Positions 44,656-57,232 of a stretch of 64,000 nt of DNA are shown in pieces (the first letter of the stretch is position 1; the number at the start of each line of letters is the position of its first letter). The notes beneath the pieces are model-generated. The model was not told where the DNA came from and searched no databases. It was given only the letters and a program-made list of their open reading frames with translations. Origin of the DNA: Jackrogersella multiformis (Eukaryota; Ascomycota; Sordariomycetes; Xylariales; Hypoxylaceae). The DNA is taken from contig CADCXD010000001.1 in the NCBI GenBank assembly GCA_902806575.1, positions 1,240,001-1,304,000 of the forward strand. Reading direction: 5' to 3'. Made by a program: the position numbers and the translations under genes.

Positions 44656-45711
44656 GGTAGGTAGACGTAGATTTCTACTTCAGGGACCTAAGAGACGGAA
44701 TAGAGACGTTTTCAGAACCAAAATATCTAGGTAGGCATAAGAACTAAGCAAGCTGTTTGCATTGATCTCGATCCGATTAGACAAGTTCAGGTATTCATTT
44801 TATATGTACAGAAGAGCTATCACATCCATCGCCGAACCGGATGCTTTAAAGAAGGTGATGCGCCCTTCAAGCGTCAACATGGATGGAGTAGGTAATGAGT
44901 ATGTACCTAGGTATATAAAAGTTAAGTGAAGTCTAATTCAGGCGAACTCCACCTTGGTGTACAAGAGTACTAAGGTACATATGTACTTAGATACTTATGC
45001 CTATGTACCGCTGTGGAAAGACCCACAAGCTTAAAATTGCTTAGGTAATTAGTATGGGTAGGTAGCTAAGTACCTACGTACCTACGTATTTAGTTCATCC
45101 CATGCGATCGCATTTCAATCTGAAACTACGGAACGTACATCTCAAGCTTCATCGCCATCTTAAAACTCCCGTCCTCCCCATCCTATGGGGCTACAACACG
45201 GCCAGTATTGCTAACAAGCGCAATGGCCTCAAATAATTTAGGTTAATAAAGCATAGCTTAATTCTTGAATGAAGCTATTGTGCATAATATAAAGCCGTAC
45301 CTTAATTGTTCGTAAGTAAAGGAAATTCACGCGAGATACTCAGGCATCTGGCATCTTCATAAATGGTACCTAGGTATCCGGCACCTTTATTCATGCTAGG
45401 GTCCTAGACAGTCCTCTTATGTATGATATCGTCCCCCGGGAAGCTCTTAGTTTCTTCTGTCTGCCGGGACCATGGGTACCGTGGGTATTATCATCTCGAT
45501 TATACTTAATGCCATTCGGCTGGGCTGCCGCTTTTCCCTCCTCCTGCTCCTTCGTTGTCCATCTGACCAATAGCGATAGTCCTATAGCTTCTAGGTATAT
45601 AGCCCACACTCCCCACCTAGTGATATGATATTCCCATGCATTTTCGATCCCATTTCCACTTCCTACACTATGTAAATACATACAACTCTTAGTGAGATAC
45701 AGCTAGTCTAA
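44656..45711. other. Intergenic region with TACCTAGGTA palindromes
   Basis: Divergent spacer between the pseudouridine gene and the secreted-protein gene. Palindromes lie at 44904-44913 and 45367-45376. A 96-codon frame at 45391-45681 (-) has no family resemblance. Confidence 0.5.
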
Positions 45712-46648
45712 ATGAAATATTCAACTTATCCCATCTCCTTTCTCTCGGTGCTCGTCTCTAGGGCCGTAGCCCTCGACTTCACAATCGCAGGTGGCCAAAT
45801 ATTTACACCTGGTTTCGCTGTTCTCGATGCGCCTCAGCCAGGGACCCCTTTAGGTGGAGGTATGTCTTCCTGCCACACCCAGAAACTACGCCAGGACCTA
45901 ATATATTATGTGAAGACACTATCGAGGTAGCTCTCGACGTGACTGCCAATGGCAAACTACGTCTCCCTCCCTACAGTGACGATAGTCCTAGTCGGATTAA
46001 CAATATCACCATTTTCCTCTATAGCTATGTCACAGGAAGGAATTTCACGATAACAAACGGAACTGCTTCGACGAACATTGCCAGCCTAGGAGATATCATG
46101 CAATCCGAGCTGGGAAGCACAGTCAAGCATGTTAAGTGGAGTTGGCCAGACTGTCTAATAGGTGACGGAAAGCCAGCAAACGCGGACAGTGATCGTGGGG
46201 CCTACAACGTTAGTCTTCTAAACCAGCAGGACCCTACTTGTCTGGGCCAAATTACTCATGCTCTAGCCAGATATCCATTCGACAGAACTTCCGTCTAAAC
46301 GGAGGGGACCATTATACTATCTTCGATGTCCCGATCTCGGTCACGAATAAGATAGAATTCACCGGTAGCAACCCGACTTGTGACTCGGTTAACAACCCTC
46401 TGCTCACACCCGAAGAGATTAACGCCGATTCCGCCAACAGCGTCGGCATTCTATTCGCACCGGGAGATGCGACTGTTGTTCAACAACCTGACTCTACCGA
46501 TGATGGTGATGATAAGGATGGGATCGGACCTACTAAGCCGGAAGCAAACACCGGCGAAGGCTTAGGAAGTGGTGTTAGTACGGTCGGATTACCACTGGCA
46601 ACGCATTGGGTTCCTTTACTATTTATTCTTTACGTCTTTATTTTATAG
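45712..46648 (+). CDS. Secreted, probably GPI-anchored fungal cell-surface protein
   Basis: Three exons, 45712-45859, 45916-46208 and 46271-46648, give 272 residues with exact phase. The second intron (GTTAGT to GCCAG) is chosen because it joins GAYN to ISIRQNFRLNGGDHYTIFD, a continuous stretch typical of this fungal family. A signal peptide covers about residues 1-21 (cut near AVA-LDFTIAG). The lumenal domain has several Asn-X-Ser/Thr sites (NITIF, NFTIT, NGTAS) and Cys pairs (WPDCLIG, PTCDSV). An acidic linker (DSTDDGDDKDG) leads to a Gly/Ser spacer and a hydrophobic C-terminus (WVPLLFILYVFIL) fitting GPI-anchor replacement. No enzyme motif is visible. The gene is the last intact one before the AT-rich tract. 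Confidence 0.8.
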
Positions 46649-46650
46649 TT

Positions 46651-46962
46651 TTATATACCAGTTTCCTCGGCCGTGATATCCTCTGACACAATTCCCATGG
46701 CTTCATCTGCCCCGGAGAACATAACCTGCCACCTTCTGCCAGGTTCCCTCGGGTGAAATTCAACGCTGATATCCTCATCTGGTATGGTGAAACTAGCTTG
46801 GGCTGGGGGGTTATTCCATGTAAACTTAACCCACTTTCCTGCCACTGGTAAGACGTCAAACTGAAGGACTGCTAAGGTCGCAAGCGCCATGATTTCCGTC
46901 ATACGGATAAGCTCCACGAAGCAAAGTATGATCAATATATGCATGCAAGTTGGTAAATACAA
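46651..46962 (-). pseudogene. 3' remnant of a cytochrome P450-like gene at the AT-rich border
   Basis: The open frame reads MTEIMALATLAVLQFDVLPV, then AGKWVKFTWNNPPAQASF, PDEDISVEFHPREPGRRWQV and MFSGADEAMGIVSEDI. This resembles the end of fungal P450s just after the haem-binding Cys loop, where a C-x-x-x-x-I-x-x-x-E-I-M-A spacing is kept (C in LCFVELIRMTEIMA), although the loop glycine and arginine are not recognisable. Upstream of about 46,960 the sequence turns into RIP-like AT-rich DNA, so the rest of the gene is lost or unrecognisable. Its stop codon is only 2 bp from the stop of the convergent secreted-protein gene. An alternative is another monooxygenase-like C-terminus. Confidence 0.5.
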
Positions 46963-48050
46963 AATATATTAAAACTTATAAAATAAAGCTATTAAATAAA
47001 GATAATTAGAAAATTTAATTAATATATATATAATTAAATTAATAAGATTAAAAAGGCGTTAATAACGTTTAAAAAAATATTTAAATTATATATATATAAG
47101 TTATTACGTTTCGTTTAGTAAAAAAAAGTAAAAAGTAAAAACTTTAAAATTATAAAAAATTATTACTTAAATTTAAACTATAATTTCAAGCTTTATTACC
47201 TTTATTATAAATAATTTTATTTTATTTTAATAAAACCTTATTTTTAAAAAAGCATATATTTTTTTTTAAATTTTTTTTTTAAAAAATTACTTTATTTTAA
47301 TTACTTATAAATAATTAATTTACTTAAAAAAGTTTTTTATTAAAACATATTATATTAACATTACTTATTAATTTTATTATTATATATATTATTATAATTA
47401 TAAAAAAAACTTTATATTTTATTATTTCGTAAATATTTAAGTTAAATATTTATATTTTAACTTTATTATTTATTAATTTATAAAACCTCGAATTATTATT
47501 TTAATAAACGATAAATAATCTTTTAAATCCTTAATAATACTTTTTTTTATAAAACCTTAAAATTAAAAGTAAATATAAAAAAATCGCCGTTTATAAAAAC
47601 TTATTAAAATTAAATAACGTTTTAATACGCGATTTTTTATTAAAACATTTAAAATAAAAAATATATCGCTTTAAAACCTTTTTTTTATTTTCGGATTACT
47701 TTAATTTAATAACGATAATATTATAATTTTTTATAACTTTTAAAATTATAAAATAATTATATAAAACGTTTTTAACATTAATAATACCGAAATTAATTTT
47801 AATAACTTTTTTATATAATTTATTAAACTTTATTAAAAATATATAATAATTATTATATTATTTAAACATTTATTATTATCGTTATAAATAATTAAATTCT
47901 TAATAAAAATTAAATTTAAAATTAATATAATATAATTAAAATAATTTATAACACGATAATTTAATTTAATTAAACCGGTATAATATTAATAAACGAATAA
48001 ATAATTTACTTTAAATAATAAATTTAATAAATTAACTTAAACTTTTTATA
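46963..48050. other. AT-rich tract at the edge of the RIP-like block
   Basis: An abrupt change from mixed composition to very AT-rich DNA begins here. TpA is everywhere and CpA/TpG are scarce, the usual mark of RIP. No frame survives. It lies outside the LTR-bounded element and is either an older insertion or the ruined remainder of the P450-like gene and its surroundings. Confidence 0.6.
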
Positions 48051-48216
48051 TATTATATATTAATAAGTTAAAATAAAGGTTTTAAAATAGTTATTATCCT
48101 TAAAAGTGAAAGTAAAGTTAATATTTTAAAAAATAATTAATAAGTATAAAGTACGAGTTATTTTTAACGTATAAGTTATAATTTTAATTATAAATTATAT
48201 AGTTATGGCTTTTTAT
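48051..48216 (-). repeat. LTR relic of element 1 (3' LTR)
   Basis: Starts TATTATATATTAATAAGTTA and matches 57082-57232 over its length, and the reverse complement of 60893-61063. Sequence left of 48051 does not match the other copies, as expected at the outer edge of a 3' LTR. Confidence 0.78.
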
Positions 48217-51200
48217 AATATTTCTTTAATAAAAAAAATTAATATTTTTATTAATTATAAGTTATTATTTTATTAAATTAATTTTATTAAATTAATCTTT
48301 AACGTTTAATAAATATATCGAATATATTAATATTATTTTTTTATCGTTATTATTATTATTTAATAACGTATTTTTATAAACGAAATATATATTATTAAAA
48401 TCGTTAAACGTTTACGTTTTAATTATAAGTTTAATTTTTAATAATATAAATATTAATATTTTAATTAATATTATTATCGGTTTTTTTATAATAAACGTAA
48501 TTAACTTAAGTATGAAAATTAATATTTTAATTTGTAATATAATTACGATAATAAGTGTAATAAATAATATTAATTATAATTTAATTTTTATAATATCTTT
48601 TTTATAATTTATAAAAATATTACGTACGTTTTTTACGATTATTATAGCTTTAATAATACTTATTAAAAGCTTTTTTATTAATTATTATTATTTTCTAATA
48701 ATTAAAAGGATTTTTATGGTTAATACGCGTTATTATTATAATTATTAATTTATATTTATTATTATTATTAATTATAACTTTTTAAAACTTTAATTTTATA
48801 TTATTATTTTCGTATATTAATTAAATTAAATTAATTAACTTTAACTTATTATATAATTCCTTTAAAAAAGTCTTAACGTTTTTCTTTACGTTTTTATTAA
48901 TATAAAATACTTTAAATATATTTTTATTAAAGATTTTAAAGGATATTTTAATAATAGTTTTTATTTTTTAATTAATATTTTTACTTTATTAATTTATCTT
49001 TTTAAATTAATTTTAAATTATTCGATAAAAGATTATTATTAAAGGAATTTTATATATTAAGATCTTTAATAACGTCTTAATAATTAAAATAATGTTAAAT
49101 TATAAACGAAACGATATTATTTTTATTATCTTTACGTAATATACTTTAAGATCGGTAATATTTATTAAATCTTTATCGTTATTATTTCAAATAAATAATT
49201 TATTTTAAAAAGTTTATCGTTATTAAGGTTTATTATCGTTTTATATTTTAATAATCTTAAATGCTTTATTAATAATTACCATTTATTTATTATTAAATAA
49301 GTATTAATAAATTTATTTAAACATTAAATTAATAGTTTTTTTAATTAAAGCCTTAAAAAGCTTAAGTATCGGTTTTTTTATAGGAAACATTATAAAGTAA
49401 AAAGCAAATAAGAAAACTTTTTTTATAAAATTAAAGTTTATAAAAGAAAAAAAAGAGAAAAAAAAAATTTATTATAAGAAATTTTTTTTTAATAAAAGTA
49501 AGTAAATTTTTTTTTATATAAATAAAGAATATAAGTATAAATAAGTATATTATATTTTATTATTATTAGGTAAATATTAATATATTTATAAGTTATTTTA
49601 ATATTAAAATATTTAATTTCTTTTTAATTTAATTATAGCTTTATTATAATTTAAGTATCGAAATATTTAACTTTTTTTTAAAGTAAAAACTTTAATAATA
49701 ATTATAATTATTACTTTAATTATAATTACTTAATAATTTATAACTTATTTACGTTTTTTTTTAACGTTATTTATAAATCGTACTTTTCGTATTATAATAA
49801 ATCCTAGTTTTATAACTTTTAATAATCTTTTTATTAAAATTATAACTTATAATTTCGTTAATTTTTTTAATAACGTTAATAGTTAAGTAAAAAGAATCGG
49901 TTAATTATTATCGATATAATTTAATAATATATTTTCGTTAAGTTATTTTTTTAATATATATATAATTATTTTATTATTTAACTTATTTATAATTAATTTT
50001 AAAAATATATCGTTAAAAGTTTATATATTTTTAAAAAGTTATATATTAAAAAGTTATAATTTATTAATAAATTTAATATAAATTTAATTAAATAATAAAA
50101 AATATTTCTTATCGTAATTATTTGATAATATTATTATATTTTAAACTAATAAGTTTCTTAAATATTATTAATCGAAAATTAATAAATAATCTTTTTATCG
50201 TATAAAATATTCGAAAATAAAGCGTTTTATTTATTTATTTATTTATCGATTTAATAACTTTTCGATCTTATATAACACTTAATTATTATCGTTTCTTTTT
50301 ACAATAATTTAACTTAATTATAATCGTTTCTTTACGTAAAAATCTTTTTTTAAAAAATCTTAAATAATTAATTTATTAATATAATCTTATAAATTTATTA
50401 ATTATTAAATAACTTAAGTTTATACGTAAACTTATCGATTTATTTTAAAATTAATAACGATCCGATATATTATATTAATTATTTACGAAGCGATTTACTT
50501 AATAATATATAACCTTTATATAATTTAAAGTAAATTAATTTTTTTAAAAGAAATAAAATTATATTTTAAATCGTAATAAACTTTTATTTTAACGGTTATA
50601 AAATTAATATATTTTTTTACTTTTTTTAATAATATTGTTTTAATATATTATAATTAATTATATTCTTTAATACTTTTAATAAAATAACAATAATTTATAG
50701 TTTAAAATTATATATTAATTTATTAAATAACTTTTTAATTATTAATGATTTAACATTATTAAAATTACATTATTCCGTTATATTATTAATTTAAAAATAA
50801 TAACTTATTAATATAATTAATAATATTTTAAATCGAGTAAATAACGTTTATTATATCTCGTTATTAAATTTAACGTTTTTATTTAAAATTACTTTATATA
50901 AAATGCTTTAATCCGATAATATAAATGCTTTAAAAAGCAGCGCGGCTTAATAATAAGCCTTATATTTAATGTTTTTAAGTATTAAAATCGTTTTTTTATT
51001 AAATTTATATATAATTATTATTATTATATCGAAATAAATAAAGCCTTTAATAAATTATATATTTCCTTTATTTAAAACCTTTAATAAACTTACGATAAAG
51101 TTTTAAGTTATTATATAAAATAATTAAAGCGATAAGTTTATAAGTTTTAATTTATCGTAAGGCTTTAAGCGTTTAATTTAATTTTTATAATAATCGGGGT

Positions 51201-52242
51201 AATATTTAACGTACTTTTAAACCTTTTATAAAAAGTTATAAATATAAATCGATTTTAATTTAAAATAATATTTTAAGTTATAAACTTTATTAAATAATTT
51301 ATATATATAGGTTAATAAAATTATTAATTAACGTAAATTATTTAATTTAATATAATATATAAAACCGTTTTATAATTTATATTAAAACTATTTAATTATA
51401 TTTTTATTTTTATTAGCTTTTTAAAAAATAATACGTAAACGATTTAATCGTTTATTATAATTATATCCTTTTAATATTTTCTTCTTAAATTTATTATTTA
51501 ACGTAAGTTTAATAAATATATAAATAAATTTATTTAAAATATCTTTAAAAGTTAATTTTATTTTATTTTTTTATTTTATTAAATTTTTTACATTATTTTA
51601 TATCGATAAACGAGATAATATATTTAGAATTAAATTTAACTTTTTAAAAATATAATAAACGTTAAGGTTAAATTAAAATAAATATGTTAAAATAGTTATT
51701 AATTTATTATTTATTTTATTTATATCGGTTATTTTAAGTATCGTTTAATTAATAATGTTTTTTATTATATTATAATCCGTTAAAATAATAATTAATCGTA
51801 TATAAGATTATAATTAAATTTTATTATTTTTATAAATTTATATTAAATAAATAATTTTTAATTTTATTATTTTATATTGTAATTTAATTTTTATTAAAAC
51901 CTTTAATAAAAATATAATTAAGCGAATTACGTTAATTTTTATGTTAATTTCGTTTTAAAGTATATTTATATGAAATATTATAACTTTAAAACCTTTTCGT
52001 TTCGATATATTTATTTTTAAGAATATTATTTAATTATAATTTTAATACGTTAATATCGTTAGATTTAATAATTTATTTTATAATATTTTAAATAAATTTA
52101 ATTCGTTTTTTATCGGTATATATATAGTTTTTATAATATATCGACGTTTATATTAAAATTTCGAAGGAATCTTTTATTAAATCCGTCTTTCGGTTAATAT
52201 TTTCGTTTTTTTATCTTGTAAAAGCTTAATTTTTTATTAATA

Positions 52243-52829
52243 TTATAAAATATATTTTCGTAAAAACCTTATTATATCGATATATATTTTTAAATTAATT
52301 AATATTCGTAATATTAAAATCTTTTTAATTATATTTAACCTATTATTTATAATAATAACTTTTAATTTATTAATTAAAAATCCGAGTAAAGTAATTAATA
52401 AAAATCCGAGAAATTTTTTTTTTAACGATAATATAAGTTTTATATTATCGTATATATTAAACATTTAATTAAGATATTTCTTATATTATTTCTTAGTATT
52501 ATTAAATATTACGATATCGTCGATATATACCTTAGTAAAACTTTAAAAAAGCTTTAATTTTTAATTTATAAATCGTTACGTAAAAGTTAAAGAATTTTTA
52601 AATCTTATTAACGTAACGTTAAAAACTTTTAAACCTTTTAATAATATTACCGTTATTTTATTTTTATGCTTAAACGTAATAAGTAATTAATAAAAAAATA
52701 AAGCCTCGTTTATAACGTTAAAAACTTTTTTTCCTTATATTTTTTAAACGATTTTTTCTTAACGCGGTAATAAGTAAATATTTATTAAAGCATTTTTATT
52801 TAATAATTTAAGGTCGATAATTATTCGAC
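52243..52829 (-). pseudogene. Reverse-transcriptase relic of element 1
   Basis: Three conserved RT blocks are still in the same minus-strand frame. RIIIDLKLLNKNALINIY at about 52776-52827 matches the gypsy block RVVIDLRALN..PDAYPLP. Exactly 100 codons later, YIDDIVIF (52504-52527) is the intact YxDD catalytic box. Next, FLGFLI (within 52243-52464) is followed by FLRKYIL, the usual ending of the RT thumb / RNase H junction in fungal gypsy-like elements. The conserved frame across roughly 580 bp shows decay by substitutions rather than indels. Confidence 0.88.
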
Positions 52830-54368
52830 CTTTTTTTTTACTATTAATAAGCTTTTAAATAATAAAATAAAGATAATTAAACGGTATAATTATTTTTTAT
52901 TAATTTATTTTACCTTAATTATATATTTAATCGAAAGTTTTATTAAGGAATTCTTTATTTTATATATTTAACGGATATATATATTTAGGTTTATACTTTT
53001 TTTATTAACCGTTAATTAAATCGATCGTTATTTTTTTTTCTTTTAATATATCGATAATATTACGATCGCGTTAAATATCTTATTTATTTATTAAAGTAAA
53101 TAATTATTAAGTAAAAAAAGGATTAAAATTGTAAATATATACGCCTTCTTTAATTATAAACTTTAAAATATTTTTAAGTTTAAATACACTTAAAATCGGT
53201 ATATTTATTTTAATAAAACCTCGTTTTATTTTTAATAATAATTATAAATTAATAAAAGATTTATTAATTAATAATAAAGTTTTTAACATTTCGTTATTTA
53301 AATTAAATTTTATTAATAAATTATTTTCTTTACGTTAAAATATTATATATACTTACGTTAAATTAGCCTTTTCTTATAAAGTATTTACACTTTTTTTTTC
53401 GATAATTTTTTTAATTATTTTAATTTTAATATTATATCGTAAAATTATAAGTTTATCGAATATGTTTAAAAAAGCAATTCCTTTAAACGTATTTATATTA
53501 TAAATATTATTTATTACGCTTTTTATTTTAACGTAAAAAATAAAGTCTTTTTCGCGCGATAAATTAAAATAATATACCGGAATAAGTATTATTATCTTAG
53601 CGGGGATAAGAAATTAACTTATAATTAAAACTTGTCGTTATATTTAACCTTTTAAACGACGATATTTTATAAATATTTAAACCTTAAGATATAATATTAA
53701 AATTATATATGTTTTATTATAATTAATAATTACGTCGTATTTTCTTAAGAAATCATTTCTTATTAATAGGTTAAGTTAAAGATTTAAATAATTAATTTAT
53801 ATTTTTATTAAAATTTAAACTTAAACTTATTGTTTATATATTATTTTCTTTTAAAATTTAATCGAAAATTTAACCTTAGTTTTTATAATTAATTTTCCCG
53901 AGATTACTTTTTATATATATATAAATTTATTTAATTTAAATATTTCGTAATTTCCGATAAAATCTTTTAATTATATTATTTATATTTTCGCTTTTATTTA
54001 TTTTTAAATAAAATAGGCATTAATAATTTTCTTAATTTTAAGTTAAATCTTTATCGTTTATTTCGTTTTTCGAGGTAATTATAAATATTTAAGTTTTATA
54101 TATTTATTAACGTATATATATTTAAAATAATTAAGTTTAATATCGAATATTTTATAATATTTCCGATATATACGTTTTTTTACGGTTAATAATTTACTTT
54201 TAAAAAACGAAAAATAAAATATAAAGATTTTAAATTTATTTATTAAATATTCCTTTATTAAAAAATAACCATTTACTTATAAATCTTTCTTATTTTTTTT
54301 ACGATTTTTTTTGTTTTACTTATACTTGATTTTATCTTGTAAATATATATCGCCGTTAAAATAATTTC

Positions 54369-54740
54369 TTATTTTCCTTTATTATTTTTAATAAAAGTAA
54401 GGACGATTATTATAATATTTATAATTATAACGATTATAAATATTATAATTACGTTTATAATTACGATAGTAATAATTTTATTAATTATCACCTTAACGTT
54501 TATTACTTTATTTATTATTATATCGATTATAATTTTAATCACGGCTTTAATCACGGTTTTAATTATAATTTCGATTACGGCTATTATTACGATAATCTCC
54601 TTTTCGATTATAATCATTAAAATTATAACCGTTTTAACGTTAATTAAAACCATTTTATTATTAATTATAATTATCCTGTTAATTATATTTATTATTACGA
54701 TAGTTTTAATTATTTTAATAAACCTTTAATTAATTAATAT
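54369..54740 (-). repeat. Low-complexity gag-like repeat zone of element 1
   Basis: About 370 bp of imperfect short repeats built from TAATTATAAT and CGATTATAAT units. It gives a spurious open frame of Ile, Val, Asn and Lys only. Its position between the 5' LTR and RT suggests an Arg/Gly/Tyr/Asn-rich tail of gag before RIP. The matching zone in the inverted copy (about 63270-63450) is only about half as long and still reads RGYDIYNRYNNKYHNNR. Confidence 0.6.
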
Positions 54741-57081
54741 AAGGTATTATATTATTATAATTATAATAAATAGGTTAGATATTTTTAAGTAATTTAATAT
54801 TATTAAAAGGAATGTTTTAAATAAATATATTATTAAGTATTATATAAGGCTTAATGTTAACTTTTAAGTCTTTACTTTCTTTTATTAATATCTACTCGCA
54901 TTATATCGATTATTTCTTATTTAAATGCTTAAAATAAGTATTTATAATTATTATAATTAACTTTAAATTAATAACTTTTATTACCTTAAATTCCAGGTTT
55001 AACTTATTATAAATTATCTTTATTTATTATATATTTATAATTAATTTAAATACTCGATAATTTTAAATAATATTTAATAATTAAATTTTAATAAATATAT
55101 CTTTAAGGTAAAGTTTTAAAATATACTTTACCTTCTTAAGGAATATTAAAGTTTTTAATATACGGATTTTATATCGATCGAATAATACTTTAAAAGCATA
55201 TTTCGTATCGTTTTATATTTTTTATTTCTCTTTAATAAATATTCGATTTATCCATTAATTTTATAAATCTCCACGAAATAACTTATAAAAATTACCTTTA
55301 ATCTTTATAATTACTTTTAATAAAAGAATTATTTATTATTATAAACTCATTTACGTTCGCTATAAAATAACCGATATCGTAAATTATTTAATCTTTTAAT
55401 ATTAATTAATAATTTACTTTATCTTTTTACGATTATATAAATATTAAAACATTATTAATTAAACCGTTAAACGGCTTATTAACGATTTAACGTTTAATTA
55501 TAAATAAAATTATAGCTTATTTCGCGATATATACTTATAATTTATATATTAATTTAAGGATAAAATTAATTAATAAAGGTTATAATTTTTAAAGTTAATT
55601 AAGTTTATTTATTAAAGGTTATTTTAATCTTAAAACGAAAGGTTAAATAAGTTAATTAACTATTATTTAAGTTATTTTATCCCGGATTTTAATTAATTAA
55701 TTAAGTTATATACCTTTATCCGATATAAAGGATTTATAATATAATTATATACCCTTATTACGAGAAAAAGAAAACATAATAAGTGAATATACGATAAATG
55801 TTAACTTAATTACTTATAGCTTAATCTTTTAATAAAAAGTTAAAAATATAAAAAGATTAATTTTAAGGTTTCGTATAATTACTTATATAACTTTATTAAT
55901 ATTAACTTTTTATAATATAACTGCTTACGTTTACGACTAAATCTTTTAATAAATAATTAAAGATATCGAAAAAGTTATTTAAAAGTTTCGCATAATTACT
56001 TACATAACTTTATTAACTTTAATTTTTTCGATAAATTACGGCTAAATCTTTTAACATAAAATTAATAATATAAATAAATTAATTTATAAATTAAATACGA
56101 ACGTTAAAGCAATTATTAAATAACTTAAAGTAATTATTAAAACTATTATAAATTATATTCTTAAGTTATAAATTAATAAAAATTATAATAACGTTAATAA
56201 TATTAAAAAAATTAAAAATTAAAAATTAAGTAATAAAGAAATTTAATAATCGATTAAGTTAATTACTTCCCTTATTAATAATCTTATTAATAATATTATA
56301 AAATTTAAATCGATTAAAAAGTTAATTAATATTAAACTAATAAATAAAAAATTAATCTTATCGGTTAATATATAAAAATAATTAATATAAAAAATCGATA
56401 TTAAAGCTAATATTAACCTTTAAATAAAAACTTTTAAATCTAATAAAATAAGTTATAATATAACTCTTAACGTTTTATTAAATGTTCGTTTAAACTTTCA
56501 AAGGTTTAATACTCACTAAAAGTTATAAAATAACGTTTTTATTATAAAATTCCGTATAATATAAAAGCTTTATACCAGTAAAAAAATTAATTTTATATTT
56601 AATAATATATTTATATAAAGTAATAAATCATTTATATATAATTAATATAACCTTTATATTATTTAAAGGTTTCGATAATTATAAATAAAAGCAGTAATTT
56701 ATAAAATATTATCGTTATTAAAGTTTAAAATTATAAAAAAGGAAAAAACTTAATCGATTAAAAAAGCTTAATTTTATTAAAATAACGTTAATACGCAAAT
56801 TATAATATTATAAAAAAATAATAACATAATTAAATTCGATTAATAATAAAAAAGAAGTAAAAATTATTAAGTAATAAAAAAAATAAAGTAACGAAAAAAA
56901 TAATCGTAAAATATTTAAAATTTAATAATATTTAAAGTTTAATAATTATTAATTAAATCTTTACCACGTTAACTTATCGCGATTAATTAGTTTCGAATCT
57001 TTATTAATTAATTAAAAGCTTAATTAATTTAACGGTAAAATATAAATCGTTACGATATAACGAAAGCGAGATATTACCATT

Positions 57082-57232
57082 TATTATATATTAATAAGTT
57101 AAAATAAAGGTCTTAAAATAATTATTCTTCTTAAAAGTAAAAGCAAAGCTAATATCTCGAAAAATAACCAATAAGTATAAAACATAAACCATTACCTTAA
57201 CCATAAACCATATAACTATAACTCCTTACATT
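57082..57232 (-). repeat. LTR relic of element 1 (5' LTR)
   Basis: Matches 48051-48216 in the same orientation and 60893-61063 inverted. It lacks roughly 15-20 bp present in the other two copies. Internal sequence just left of it (56930-57081) is also shared with the inverted element, so this is the 5' LTR side. Confidence 0.78.

Larger units (their letters stand above)
48051..57232 (-). mobile_element. RIP-degraded Ty3/gypsy-type LTR retrotransposon, element 1
   Basis: Two direct repeats of about 150-165 bp (48051-48216 and 57082-57232) bound a 9.2-kb AT-rich unit. Between them, the minus strand keeps reverse-transcriptase motifs in one frame (see 52243-52829). A low-complexity gag-like zone lies upstream at 54369-54740. 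The order LTR (57.2 kb), gag-like, RT, LTR (48.1 kb) fits a minus-strand LTR element. Numerous stop codons arise where CAA, CAG, TGG or CGA codons would have been C-to-T or G-to-A mutated, as RIP does. A second copy lies inverted at 60893 onward. At 9.2 kb it is long for gypsy elements, so a nested insertion inside it is possible. Confidence 0.82.

Noticed and set aside
45391..45681. 96-codon minus-strand frame upstream of the secreted-protein gene
   Set aside because: No family resemblance or splice support, and it overlaps the probable promoter of the neighbouring gene.
46209..46307. Alternative reading of the second intron of the secreted-protein gene with a GTCTGG donor, or read-through to RYPFDRTSV
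   Set aside because: The GTTAGT...GCCAG intron has better sites and restores the continuous stretch GAYNISIRQNFRLNGGDHYT in frame.
54369..54653. 94-codon Ile/Val/Asn-only open frame in the AT-rich tract
   Set aside because: Translation of RIP-degraded simple repeats. Not a plausible protein; treated as a gag-zone relic.
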